DNA of 7,172 nt from Rhodobacteraceae bacterium UBA6273. GTDB lineage: Bacteria; Pseudomonadota; Alphaproteobacteria; Rhodobacterales; Rhodobacteraceae. A program made the translations under genes and the position numbers. This document shows, in pieces, positions 1-5,950 of the stretch (within the stretch, counting starts at the first letter, position 1; each line of letters begins with the position of its first letter). Under the pieces are notes generated by a model. It was not told where the DNA came from and made no database searches. It saw only the letters and a list, made by a program, of their open reading frames with translations. The stretch covers positions 1 to 7,172 of the forward strand of contig DJUV01000079.1 of the NCBI GenBank assembly GCA_002440625.1, read 5' to 3'.

Positions 1-654
1 ACGGCGCACCGCGCCGAGCGCGCCCAGCCCCGCCATGAGCGCGAGTCCTGCCGCCGGCAGCGGCACCGGCGCGATCTGAATATCGTCGACCAGCCCGCCG
101 TAGCTGTCGCTCTGCCCGCTTGCCGAGAACAGAAGGTTGTAGGCGCCCGCCGTCGTGACGGTGAAGCTCGACAGGATCTGGGTCCAGCCGCCGCGCGTTG
201 CACCATTGACGCCGTCATTGGCCAGGCCGCTGACCAGATTGCCCAGCGCATACTCGATGCCATCGGTCAGGGCGTTGCCGACCCGGGGGCTGTACCAGAA
301 GCTCAGCATGTAGCGCCCGACACCGAGGTTCAGCGTTTGCGACATGGAAGAGTTGCTGTAGCTGTCCAGCTCGACATAGTAGTCGCCGTCGGCAGGCGCC
401 AGGCCGAGCGTCCGCTGAGTCTGGATCTCGATCCCCGATCCGCTGACAGTGCTCCAGCCGTTCACGGACTGCCACACATCCCAGCTATTGCCGGAAGTCG
501 GCATGTTCCCGTAGGACGACCCGTTGCGCCCAAGAAAGCTGCCGGGAACGATATCCTCGAACGAGCCGTTCACGACGGACCCCGCCGCCACCTGAGCCGG
601 GGCGAGTGAGGCAGCGACCGTCATCGCGACGGCTATCGACCTGATATTCAACAT
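1..654 (-). CDS. Secreted VPLPA-CTERM sorting-domain protein (3' end cut by window edge)
   Basis: The frame runs open for 218 codons from the ATG at 654 to the left edge. GGTGG lies just upstream of that ATG, which supports the start. Residues 1-24 look like a Sec signal peptide, with an Ala-rich hydrophobic core ending near QVAAG. The mature part (about 25-195) is rich in Gly, Ser, Asn and aromatic residues. Its pattern, NGSFE near 29-33, GDYYVELDS at 90-98 and LVDDIQI at 188-194, recalls DUF642-like or carbohydrate-binding-module-like beta-sandwich domains. VPLPA at 197-201 is followed by a Gly/Ala/Leu-rich hydrophobic segment and RR at 217-218: the tripartite VPLPA-CTERM signal. In known systems this tail is processed by the exosortase XrtD, so the protein is probably delivered to the cell surface or exopolysaccharide. 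Only a few residues should be missing. The domain assignment is by eye; the sorting signal is clear. A weak TTGACC -35-like element lies at 729-724 without a convincing -10. Confidence 0.85.
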   Translation of the reverse strand, partial: MLNIRSIAVAMTVAASLAPAQVAAGSVVNGSFEDIVPGSFLGRNGSSYGNMPTSGNSWDVWQSVNGWSTVSGSGIEIQTQRTLGLAPADGDYYVELDSYSNSSMSQTLNLGVGRYMLSFWYSPRVGNALTDGIEYALGNLVSGLANDGVNGATRGGWTQILSSFTVTTAGAYNLLFSASGQSDSYGGLVDDIQIAPVPLPAAGLALMAGLGALGAVRR

Positions 655-667
655 TAATCCACCGAAT

Positions 668-696
668 TTGAACCGGGCACCTATTACCCTTATCTT
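668..696 (+). promoter_or_regulatory. Candidate sigma70-type promoter
   Basis: TTGAAC at 668-673 and TATCTT at 691-696 are separated by exactly 17 bp. Each hexamer matches the consensus at four of six positions. A transcript would begin near 703 and run towards the J-domain gene. It would meet the hairpin at 862-890 before reaching that gene. The match is moderate and such pairs also occur by chance. Confidence 0.35.
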
Positions 697-861
697 TTTG
701 CAGCTACCTGTCTGCGCCCCGAGGGTCAAGAGAACGTGGAAAAACCAAGGCAGTTTCGCGCCGATTGCGCCCGCATTGGAACAAACATTTGCCATCTGCC
801 CCGACCGTTTCCTGGACTCCGACGCCGGTTCCGAAGCCGTTCCCGCCGCCCCGCATCGGCC

Positions 862-890
862 AACCGTGCGCCCCGGAGCACACGGTTTTT
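862..890 (+). terminator. Rho-independent terminator-like hairpin upstream of the J-domain gene
   Basis: AACCGTG at 862-868 pairs perfectly with CACGGTT at 881-887. The loop is GC-rich and an inner GC/GC pair could extend the stem with one bulged base. The right arm runs into five T residues (886-890). No plus-strand protein gene lies upstream within the window, so this would end a short RNA or act as an attenuator in the leader of the J-domain gene. On the minus strand the tail is not T-rich. Confidence 0.4.
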
Positions 891-989
891 CGCCAGTCAC
901 GATCTTTTCGTCTGTCGCCCCTTCAAAGCGCCACAGATTTGCGTAAACTGCCAAGCCCCGAGTCTGGAACCGAACGCCGAGGACCTCGC

Positions 990-1616
990 ATGACCCGACC
1001 CGACCCCTTCGGATTCGACATTTCCGCCGCGACCGACAAGAAGAAGCGGACGAAGGGCCGCCGCGGCATGTCGGGTGCGTTCGAAACCTCGACGCGCGCC
1101 TGCGACCATCCCGGCTGCGAGAATGCCGGCCAGTACCGCGCGCCGAAATCGCCCGACCACCTCGATGAGTATTTCTGGTTCTGCAAGGACCACGTGCGCG
1201 AATACAACCTCAAATGGAACTTCTTCCAGGGGACGAGCGAGGACGATTTCCAGAAGTTCCTCGACAAGGACCGCGTCTGGGGCCGCGAGACGAAACCCTT
1301 CAAGCGCGATGCAGAAGATCGCGCCTGGGCGCGGCTTGGCGTCGCCGATCCGATGGAAATCCTTGGCGGAAACGCCACGCAGAACCCCGGACGCTCGCTC
1401 GGCCGCAAGCTGCCGCCGACCGAACGCAAGGCGCTCGACATCCTCGAGGCCAAGGACAGCTGGACCAAGATCGAGATCCGCAAGCAGTACAAATCGCTTG
1501 TGAAGGATCTGCACCCCGACATGAACGGCGGCGACCGATCGGACGAGGACCGCTTGCAGGAAGTGGTCTGGGCCTGGGACCAGATCAAGGACAGCCGCAA
1601 CTTCAAGGACGCATGA
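990..1616 (+). CDS. C-terminal J-domain (DnaJ-like) protein
   Basis: This 208-residue protein has its J domain at the C-terminus (about 145-205). The basic helix around IRKQYKSLVKDL is followed by the invariant HPD at 175-177, the motif that stimulates the ATPase of an Hsp70 partner. The first 30 residues are basic and low-complexity. A Cys/His cluster follows: C38, H40, C43, C65 and H68, spaced like a small zinc site. The ATG at 990 is chosen because GAGGA (979-983) lies six bases upstream; the frame continues further back but only to a TTG at 765 without such a site. It lacks the G/F and zinc-finger regions of true DnaJ, so it is a specialised J protein, probably cytosolic. I recall homologues placed close to bolA and cobS in many Rhodobacteraceae, but here cobS is about 5 kb away. 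The client is unknown. Confidence 0.9.
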   Translation: MTRPDPFGFDISAATDKKKRTKGRRGMSGAFETSTRACDHPGCENAGQYRAPKSPDHLDEYFWFCKDHVREYNLKWNFFQGTSEDDFQKFLDKDRVWGRETKPFKRDAEDRAWARLGVADPMEILGGNATQNPGRSLGRKLPPTERKALDILEAKDSWTKIEIRKQYKSLVKDLHPDMNGGDRSDEDRLQEVVWAWDQIKDSRNFKDA

Positions 1617-1818
1617 GAAGTGCCGCGTTTCGCGACCGTGTTGGTCGGCTTTGAGCACAATTTGCGCTTTCTGCTCTGACCTCCGATGGCTTCGCAGCGC
1701 CCGAGGCGATGGGATTGCCCACGGCGATCCTCGCGATCAGACGGACGGCGGACTGGATCAGCCAGTAGAAATAGATGATCGCGGACCCGACGCCGTGGGC
1801 CGGCCGACCCCGGCGGCT
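1603..1818 (-). pseudogene. Possible remnant of a membrane protein C-terminus
   Basis: A minus-strand frame of 71 codons follows an in-frame TAG at 1821-1819 and ends at a TGA at 1605-1603. It has no credible start. Its middle (about 1800-1697) encodes a hydrophobic stretch containing AIIYFYWLIQ and VRLIARIAVG, with about 30 of 34 third codon positions G or C, as in real genes here. The same frame upstream of the TAG reads on as LLTISALAPTQSRWVGPL, so the stop may break a once longer gene. I do not recognise the family. It overlaps the last 14 bases of the J-domain gene. This could also be a chance frame in GC-rich DNA. Confidence 0.2.
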
Positions 1819-1868
1819 CTACAGCGGACCGACCCAGCGGGACTGCGTCGGGGCCAGCGCGCTGATCG

Positions 1869-3029
1869 TCAGAAGCTTGCGCCGCTGATATCGCCGCCAA
1901 GAGCGTAGCGGCCACCGATCACGAACTGCTCGGCACTCATGGCGATGTGCTTGGCCGCTGCGCGAACGTCGCGTTCGCGCCTCTCGAAGGGCTGGGACTC
2001 GGCAAGGGCCCGGGCCCCGATCAGATCGTTCACGCGCAGCACGACGCGCACTGCGACTTCGGCGGCGTGAGAACAGGCAAGCCGGTAGTTGATCCGGGCC
2101 GCAACCAGATCAGAGCCTTCGCTTTCGACGGACGCGCACAAGGCCGACATGGCTGACCGCATGTAGGCGCCAGCCGCCCTGCACTTCGCAAGGCAGCGCC
2201 CGATCTCGGCTTGAACCAGTTCCCTTGCGGCAATGGGGACTGTGATGCCGAGACGACGATGGCCGGAGCTGACCGAGATGAGCGCGTCGATTGCGCCCTT
2301 GGCGATCCCCAGCGGCACGGTGGCAACCGTCCAGACAAAGGCGGAAACGCCCGGAAGACGATAGACGACACCGGCTTGGGTAGGATTTGGCTGAAAGTCG
2401 CACACGAACTCGGCTGGCAGGAACGCGTTGTCTGCCTCGAAATCCCAGCTTCCGGTGCCTCTCATCCCTGACACATGCCAGTTATCGATCAGATTGACGG
2501 CCTCACGCGGCAGGAACGCCAGAACGATCCGCCCGTTCCCCGGCACCTGCCCTTCGTCCACCTCACACAGCGCGGCAAAAGTCGTCGCGTGGGGCGCGCC
2601 GCTGGCAAAAGGCCACCGACCGATGATGCGGTATCCAGACTTGGCAGGAACTGCCTTGCCAATCGCGCCTGTGCTTGAGGCGACGAAGGCCGACGGGTTC
2701 CCGAACACCTTCTGCGCGGCTTCGAGCGGCAGATAGCCGCCAGCGCGGGACATGCCGCCGCCGTTTCCGACGAGCCAGCCAATTGTCCCGTCGAGTGCTG
2801 CGGCATGCTCGACCACAGCCATGAAGTCGAGGGGCGAAAGCCCGCATCCGCCGAGTGGTACTGGCAGCAGAAGGCGGAAGAACCCCGCGTCGCTCAAGGC
2901 GCCAAACGCCTCGTCCGACAGCCTTCGATCCGTGTCAAAGCGCCCGGAGTGCTCTGCCAGCAGAGGGCGGATCTGTTCGAACCGTTCGATCATGGTTGCG
3001 GCGGCCGATGCCGATTGTCCGTCCAGCAT
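1869..3029 (-). CDS. Acyl-CoA dehydrogenase-fold flavoenzyme, probably two-component flavin monooxygenase type
   Basis: The 386-residue product has full length for the acyl-CoA dehydrogenase/flavin-dependent monooxygenase superfamily. The N-terminal helical part (1-90) leads to GWLVGNGG (84-91), then the beta-domain signature GRWPFASGAPHA (137-148) and WHVSGMRGTGSWD (184-196). The C-terminal helical domain (about 230-386) ends with the RERD...KHIAM pattern (351-364). These signatures are closer to HsaA/DszC-like oxygenases, which use reduced flavin supplied by a separate reductase, than to beta-oxidation dehydrogenases. No reductase gene is visible here, and the substrate cannot be read from the sequence. 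The ATG at 3029 is preceded by GAGGGAGAT, a strong ribosome binding site; a farther ATG at 3119 has none. The gene is divergent from the LysR gene at 3133, which is the obvious candidate regulator. It could alternatively be a plain acyl-CoA dehydrogenase-like protein. Confidence 0.85.
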   Translation of the reverse strand: MLDGQSASAAATMIERFEQIRPLLAEHSGRFDTDRRLSDEAFGALSDAGFFRLLLPVPLGGCGLSPLDFMAVVEHAAALDGTIGWLVGNGGGMSRAGGYLPLEAAQKVFGNPSAFVASSTGAIGKAVPAKSGYRIIGRWPFASGAPHATTFAALCEVDEGQVPGNGRIVLAFLPREAVNLIDNWHVSGMRGTGSWDFEADNAFLPAEFVCDFQPNPTQAGVVYRLPGVSAFVWTVATVPLGIAKGAIDALISVSSGHRRLGITVPIAARELVQAEIGRCLAKCRAAGAYMRSAMSALCASVESEGSDLVAARINYRLACSHAAEVAVRVVLRVNDLIGARALAESQPFERRERDVRAAAKHIAMSAEQFVIGGRYALGGDISGASF

Positions 3030-3077
3030 GATGATCTCCCTCCAGACTGCCGGAATGATCGGCCCCGAAAACATGCC

Positions 3078-3132
3078 GGGCAACAGCAAAGAATTCGGGG
3101 CAAGGTGATTACAGTTCATCTAGAATTGCCCC
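3078..3132. promoter_or_regulatory. Putative LysR operator region with three GGGCAA half-sites
   Basis: In the 103-bp gap between the divergent flavoenzyme and lysR genes, GGGCAA occurs at 3078-3083 and 3098-3103, exactly 20 bp apart. Its inverse TTGCCC occurs at 3126-3131. The last two extend to GGGGCAA-N22-TTGCCCC (3097-3132), ending one base before the lysR start codon. Between them lies a T-N11-A sequence, TGATTACAGTTCA (3106-3118), with TGA/TCA ends, in the general form of LysR-family sites. TAGAAT at 3121-3126 resembles a -10 element for lysR. Binding by the neighbouring regulator is inference. Confidence 0.45.
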
Positions 3133-4044
3133 ATGCACCGCCTTCCGCCTCTTCGTGAACTTCAGGCGTTCGAATCCGCGGCCCGCCTTCTGAGCTTCAG
3201 GAAGGCGGCCGAGGAACTGTCTGTCACACCCACGGCCATCAGCCACCAGATACGGCTCTTGGAACGCTATTGCGGCCAGCCGCTTTTTCAGCGCCAGCCG
3301 AGGCCCTTGCATCTCACCCCTGTGGGCGCACAGCTTCTGCCGGTTGTCCGGGACGCTTTCCTGTCGATCTCGGACGAGCTTGCCCGCCTGACCCCCGGCA
3401 GCCGGATCGGCCATCTTCGGGTGACGACAACCAGCGCCTTCGCCGCGCGCTGGCTACTGCCGCGCCTGGAAAGCTGGCGAGCGGAAGCACCGGGATCGAC
3501 GCTCGACCTTGTGGGAACGGATACGGTGCTGAACCTGCGCACGGGCGAAGTTGACGTTGCGATCCGCTATACCCGAAAGCCGCCGACAGACGGAGTCGCG
3601 GTGGAGCTCCTGCGCGATACCTTCCACGTCGTTGCGGCGCCGTCGATGCTTCAGGGAAGTGTCGCGATGATCGCGCCTCGGGCGATCCTCGATCTGCCAC
3701 GCGTCGAGGTCGGCTGGCCCCTCACCGACCTCGGTGCCCCCACCTGGCGTCACTGGGAGACTGCGGCCCGAGCCGCAGGCCACCGGATCAGCGGCACTGT
3801 CCGGCCACCGCAACTGAAATTCCACGAAGAGCACCACGGGATCGAAGCGATCGTCGCCGGACAGGGCCTTGGGCTGTGTAGTGACGTGCTCGTTGCGCGG
3901 GAGCTTCGCGATGGCCGTCTCCTGTGCCTCAGCGATATCGTTCTGCCCGGCTACGGCTTCTACTTTGTCTATCGGGCCGAGCACCCGAGGCGCGGGGCCC
4001 TGGAGGCCCTGCTTCGCTGGATGCAGCGACAAGCCGCCGCGTGA
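3133..4044 (+). CDS. LysR-family transcriptional regulator, GcvA-like
   Basis: The product has 303 residues, the usual length of the family. Residues 1-65 form the winged helix-turn-helix: PPLREL near the start, LSFRKAAEELSVTPTAISHQ (20-39) as the DNA-reading motif, then RLLERYCGQPLFQR and LTPVGAQLL. The effector-binding domain follows from about 92, with LRVTTTSAFAARWLLPRL, DVAIRYT, and GLGLCSDVLVARELRDGRL towards the end. These features are typical of the GcvA/AmpR-like branch. It is transcribed divergently from the flavoenzyme gene across 103 bp, the classic arrangement for a LysR regulator and its target. The start codon has no ribosome binding site, and a -10-like TAGAAT ends at 3126, so the message may be leaderless or nearly so. 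The effector is unknown; presumably it relates to the flavoenzyme substrate. Confidence 0.93.
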   Translation: MHRLPPLRELQAFESAARLLSFRKAAEELSVTPTAISHQIRLLERYCGQPLFQRQPRPLHLTPVGAQLLPVVRDAFLSISDELARLTPGSRIGHLRVTTTSAFAARWLLPRLESWRAEAPGSTLDLVGTDTVLNLRTGEVDVAIRYTRKPPTDGVAVELLRDTFHVVAAPSMLQGSVAMIAPRAILDLPRVEVGWPLTDLGAPTWRHWETAARAAGHRISGTVRPPQLKFHEEHHGIEAIVAGQGLGLCSDVLVARELRDGRLLCLSDIVLPGYGFYFVYRAEHPRRGALEALLRWMQRQAAA

Positions 4045-4213
4045 AGCCGATTGTCAAACATGCGCGTGCGCTGGCTTCCACGCACAGACCATAACCTCAG
4101 CCGATACTTCGCGCGGCCCCCCGAATGGCAGGAACGCCCAAGCTGCGGCAGCAAGTCGGCTCCAGGTGAATGATCTTTGTAGGTCGGAACGGCGTATCGT
4201 CCTACGGCAGATT

Positions 4214-4246
4214 CGTCCGCAAGCCGGCCAACACAGCTTGCGGATG
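4214..4246. repeat. Long inverted repeat (11-bp stem, 11-base loop)
   Basis: CGTCCGCAAGC (4214-4224) pairs with GCTTGCGGATG (4236-4246) over 11 positions with a single G-U pair. Nine consecutive pairs are perfect Watson-Crick. On the plus strand it lies 170 bp after lysR but is followed by an A-run rather than a T-run, so it is not a standard terminator for that gene. It could protect a 3' end or be a protein-binding dyad. Confidence 0.5.
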
Positions 4247-4251
4247 CGATC

Positions 4252-4283
4252 AAAAAAAAACCTGGGGAGTTCCCCCCGGGTTT
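4252..4283 (-). terminator. Rho-independent terminator of the peroxidase gene
   Basis: Read on the minus strand, CCCGGGG and CCCCAGG pair around a GGAACT loop with one C-A mismatch. AAA before the stem can also pair with the first T residues. The stem is followed directly by nine T residues (4260-4252). It begins about 47 bp after the peroxidase stop codon. On the plus strand the same stem forms with a G-U pair but has only three T residues after it, so it would act weakly for lysR. Confidence 0.75.
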
Positions 4284-4299
4284 CATGCGCGCTTCCCGA

Positions 4300-4316
4300 T
4301 TCCGGCCTGGCCGGAA
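4300..4316. repeat. Perfect 17-bp palindrome downstream of the peroxidase gene
   Basis: TTCCGGCC and GGCCGGAA flank a single T. It sits between the peroxidase stop codon and its terminator, so it would form a short hairpin in the 3' untranslated RNA, or be a DNA dyad. No partner copy was seen elsewhere in the window. Confidence 0.45.
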
Positions 4317-4329
4317 CGAGCGCGGTTTT

Positions 4330-5622
4330 CTATTCGTCGTCGAAGGTCTTCAGGAAAGCCACCAGATCGGCCTCTTCCTCGGCGGTCATCTTGAGGTTGC
4401 CAAGCTCGTCCTTGTTCATGGTTTCCGCGTACTCCGGCGCAGGCCAGCATTTCTGCGCCATCGCTTCGGCCTCGCTTGCGATGGGATCGGCGCAGGCGGG
4501 CCGTACGTCGCGCGTATTGTAGAAGCTGACAATACCCTCCAGCGTCTTGAAGTAACCGTTGTGCATGAAGCCCTTGGCAGTATCCGCCGAGGTCCGCTTG
4601 GTCAGGTTGCGCAGGGTAGGCACCTGTTGACGGGCCATGTTTGCCTTGGCGTAGGGGGCAAAGACGGGGTCGGTTTCAAGATAGCCGCCAAGGCCCGGGT
4701 CGAACCAGTCCTTGCCCGCCGTGTTGGCGGCCTGCTGGTAGAAGGGATTGTCGCGGTTCTTCGGCACGCCGAGATTGTCGAAAGTCCAATCGGTCAGGAC
4801 AGCCGGACCGCCCTGGGTGTTGGGGGTCAGGACATGGCATGCGGCACAGTTGCCCTTGTCCTCCGCCTCGAAGACCTTGAGACCGGCCAGTTCCTCTTCC
4901 GTAAGTGTAGCTTCGCCGCGCGTCCACTTGTCGTAGCGCGAACTGAAGCGGTTGACCTCCTGCGACTGCTCGAAGGCGGCAATCGACAGGGCAATGCGTC
5001 CGAAGGCCGTTTCGATCCTGTCAGCCATCTCGCCTTCCGGAATTTCGATCTTGGCATCCGGGTTCTTGCAAGCCTCGTCGATCCCTTCGGGGAAGGTCAC
5101 GTCGGCAACGTCCTTGCCCCAGACATCGGCCAGCGTGACCGGAAATTTCGAAGGATCCTCTGGATGCAGGACGCGGTAGACGACGCAGGCCGACGAGGGC
5201 ATCGCCATCTCTGCCGGATTGAGGAACGGCCCCTGCGCCTGATCGGCGATCGGCATCCCGAGCTTGCCGCCCGTCGCGCGTCCGTCAAGGAAGGCGCCGC
5301 CGACGAAGGTCACGTCGCCGTCGTCGATGATATGGCTCAGCACCGGCGAGAACGACGCATAGGCCATGGTCGGCGGCTTGCGGTTGCCGAAGCGGCCCGG
5401 CACCGAGCCTTCGATCACCGAACCCGCCGCGTTGATCTCCGACATCGGGCTGGAAAAGCCCTGCGCCGGCTCATGGCAGGAGGAACAGGACTGGTTGCCG
5501 TTGACCGACAGGTCCGCGTCGAAGAACAGGCTCTTGCCCAGCGACTCGACCGGGTCGAGCTCGGCCGCTACGGTCGCCGACGCGGCAAGAACCGCTGCAA
5601 ATGATGCGGCTGCAAGCTTCAT
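4330..5622 (-). CDS. Exported di-heme cytochrome c peroxidase (CCP/MauG family)
   Basis: The 430-residue product begins with a Sec signal peptide (1-20, ending TVAA) and carries two c-type heme motifs, CSSCH (46-50) and CAACH (259-263). Other family marks are FLDGRATGG (111-119), QGPFLNPAEMA (130-140) and FMHNGYFKTLEGIVSFYN (352-369). In that last motif M353 stands where bacterial cytochrome c peroxidases carry the Met ligand of the electron-transfer heme; MauG has Tyr there. The expected role is periplasmic reduction of hydrogen peroxide to water with electrons from a small cytochrome c or similar donor. It is longer than the classic 320-340-residue enzymes: an insert around 141-200 carries C146 and C185, and a C-terminal segment carries C377 and C392, possibly disulfides. 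AGGGGGA lies upstream of the ATG at 5622. A terminator follows at 4252-4283, so it is probably monocistronic. A specialised MauG-like oxidase is possible but less likely. Confidence 0.92.
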   Translation of the reverse strand: MKLAAASFAAVLAASATVAAELDPVESLGKSLFFDADLSVNGNQSCSSCHEPAQGFSSPMSEINAAGSVIEGSVPGRFGNRKPPTMAYASFSPVLSHIIDDGDVTFVGGAFLDGRATGGKLGMPIADQAQGPFLNPAEMAMPSSACVVYRVLHPEDPSKFPVTLADVWGKDVADVTFPEGIDEACKNPDAKIEIPEGEMADRIETAFGRIALSIAAFEQSQEVNRFSSRYDKWTRGEATLTEEELAGLKVFEAEDKGNCAACHVLTPNTQGGPAVLTDWTFDNLGVPKNRDNPFYQQAANTAGKDWFDPGLGGYLETDPVFAPYAKANMARQQVPTLRNLTKRTSADTAKGFMHNGYFKTLEGIVSFYNTRDVRPACADPIASEAEAMAQKCWPAPEYAETMNKDELGNLKMTAEEEADLVAFLKTFDDE

Positions 5623-5950
5623 GAATGTCCCCCTACCGACATTATGGTTTTCGCGAGAAAACAGAACCCGATAGATTTTGTCAACTATGAATCAACGCCC
5701 TTTAGGGCGGTCTGTTGCTGCGGGAGTGACAGCCCGAGGCGGCTTGTTCCGGACGTTTCCATCTCCGACACAATAAAGGTGAGTAAAGGGGCGTTGCTCC
5801 CATCGAGCATGCCGGACGCCCTGTCTGGCAAGACTTCGCCGTAGCTGAACCTCGCGGCAAACGACTCGTGGCCCGCCATCCCGGACCTGGGCTTCCGTCA
5901 TCGGGCAGCAGCCAGCCGCGATAGCCCCCGTCCATGCGGCGCATCGCCCC
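5623..5950. other. Intergenic region between msrB and the peroxidase gene
   Basis: The 328-bp gap holds the putative peroxidase promoter and dyad near 5647-5684. A short hairpin, CGCCC-TTTA-GGGCG, lies at 5696-5709. A minus-strand frame of 64 codons (5879-5685, beginning MAGHESFAARF) is open, with only a weak AGG before its start and no recognisable domain. Its stop codon lies next to the peroxidase -35 element. I do not call it a gene, though it cannot be excluded. Confidence 0.5.
5647..5684 (-). promoter_or_regulatory. Candidate peroxidase promoter overlapped by a palindrome
   Basis: On the minus strand a perfect TTGACA (5684-5679) is followed after 17 bp by TTTTCT (5661-5656), a weak -10. 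GTTTTC-GCGA-GAAAAC (5647-5662), an inverted repeat with 6-bp perfect arms, covers that -10 and the expected start site. A protein bound there would block or modulate transcription. No canonical FNR box (TTGAT-N4-ATCAA) is present, although TTGAT and TTGAC occur as a direct pair at 5695-5680. Confidence 0.4.

Larger units (their letters stand above)
655..989. other. Divergent intergenic region with promoter-like and terminator-like elements
   Basis: This 335-bp gap separates the VPLPA-CTERM gene from the J-domain gene. One frame of the J-domain gene stays open back to a TTG at 765, but that stretch has no ribosome binding site and no protein-like composition, so I treat it as noncoding. The gap contains a sigma70-like pair on the plus strand at 668-696 and a hairpin with a T-run at 862-890. 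The hairpin lies about 100 bp before the J-domain start. A weak -10-like TAAACT at 944-949 could serve the J-domain gene directly. Confidence 0.6.
4045..4329. other. Convergent intergenic region between lysR and the peroxidase gene
   Basis: Both flanking genes point into this 285-bp gap. I see no protein-like frame. The left half (4045-4210) shows nothing definite beyond short dyads. The right half carries three inverted repeats in about 100 bp (4214-4246, 4252-4283 and 4300-4316), described separately. Confidence 0.6.

Noticed and set aside
765..989. In-frame upstream extension of the J-domain protein to a TTG at 765
   Set aside because: No ribosome binding site and no protein-like composition; the ATG at 990 has GAGGA at ideal spacing, and the terminator-like hairpin lies inside the extension.
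1633..1647. Hairpin CGACC-GTGTT-GGTCG after the J-domain stop codon
   Set aside because: The stem is only five pairs and no T-run follows, so it is not supported as a terminator.
897..1915. Long minus-strand frames opposite the J-domain gene
   Set aside because: They mirror a clear J-domain coding sequence, have Arg/Ser/Pro-rich composition and no domain; they are GC-rich shadows.
4285..5604. 439-codon plus-strand frame opposite the peroxidase gene
   Set aside because: It is antisense to a protein with two heme motifs and a signal peptide; its composition is that of a reversed coding strand.
5680..5695. FNR-type box upstream of the peroxidase gene
   Set aside because: TTGAT and TTGAC occur as a direct pair, not as the inverted TTGAT-N4-ATCAA arrangement that FNR-type regulators need.
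5685..5879. 64-codon minus-strand frame between msrB and the peroxidase gene
   Set aside because: Weak start context, no recognisable domain, and its end abuts the putative peroxidase promoter; kept only as a remark in the intergenic entry.
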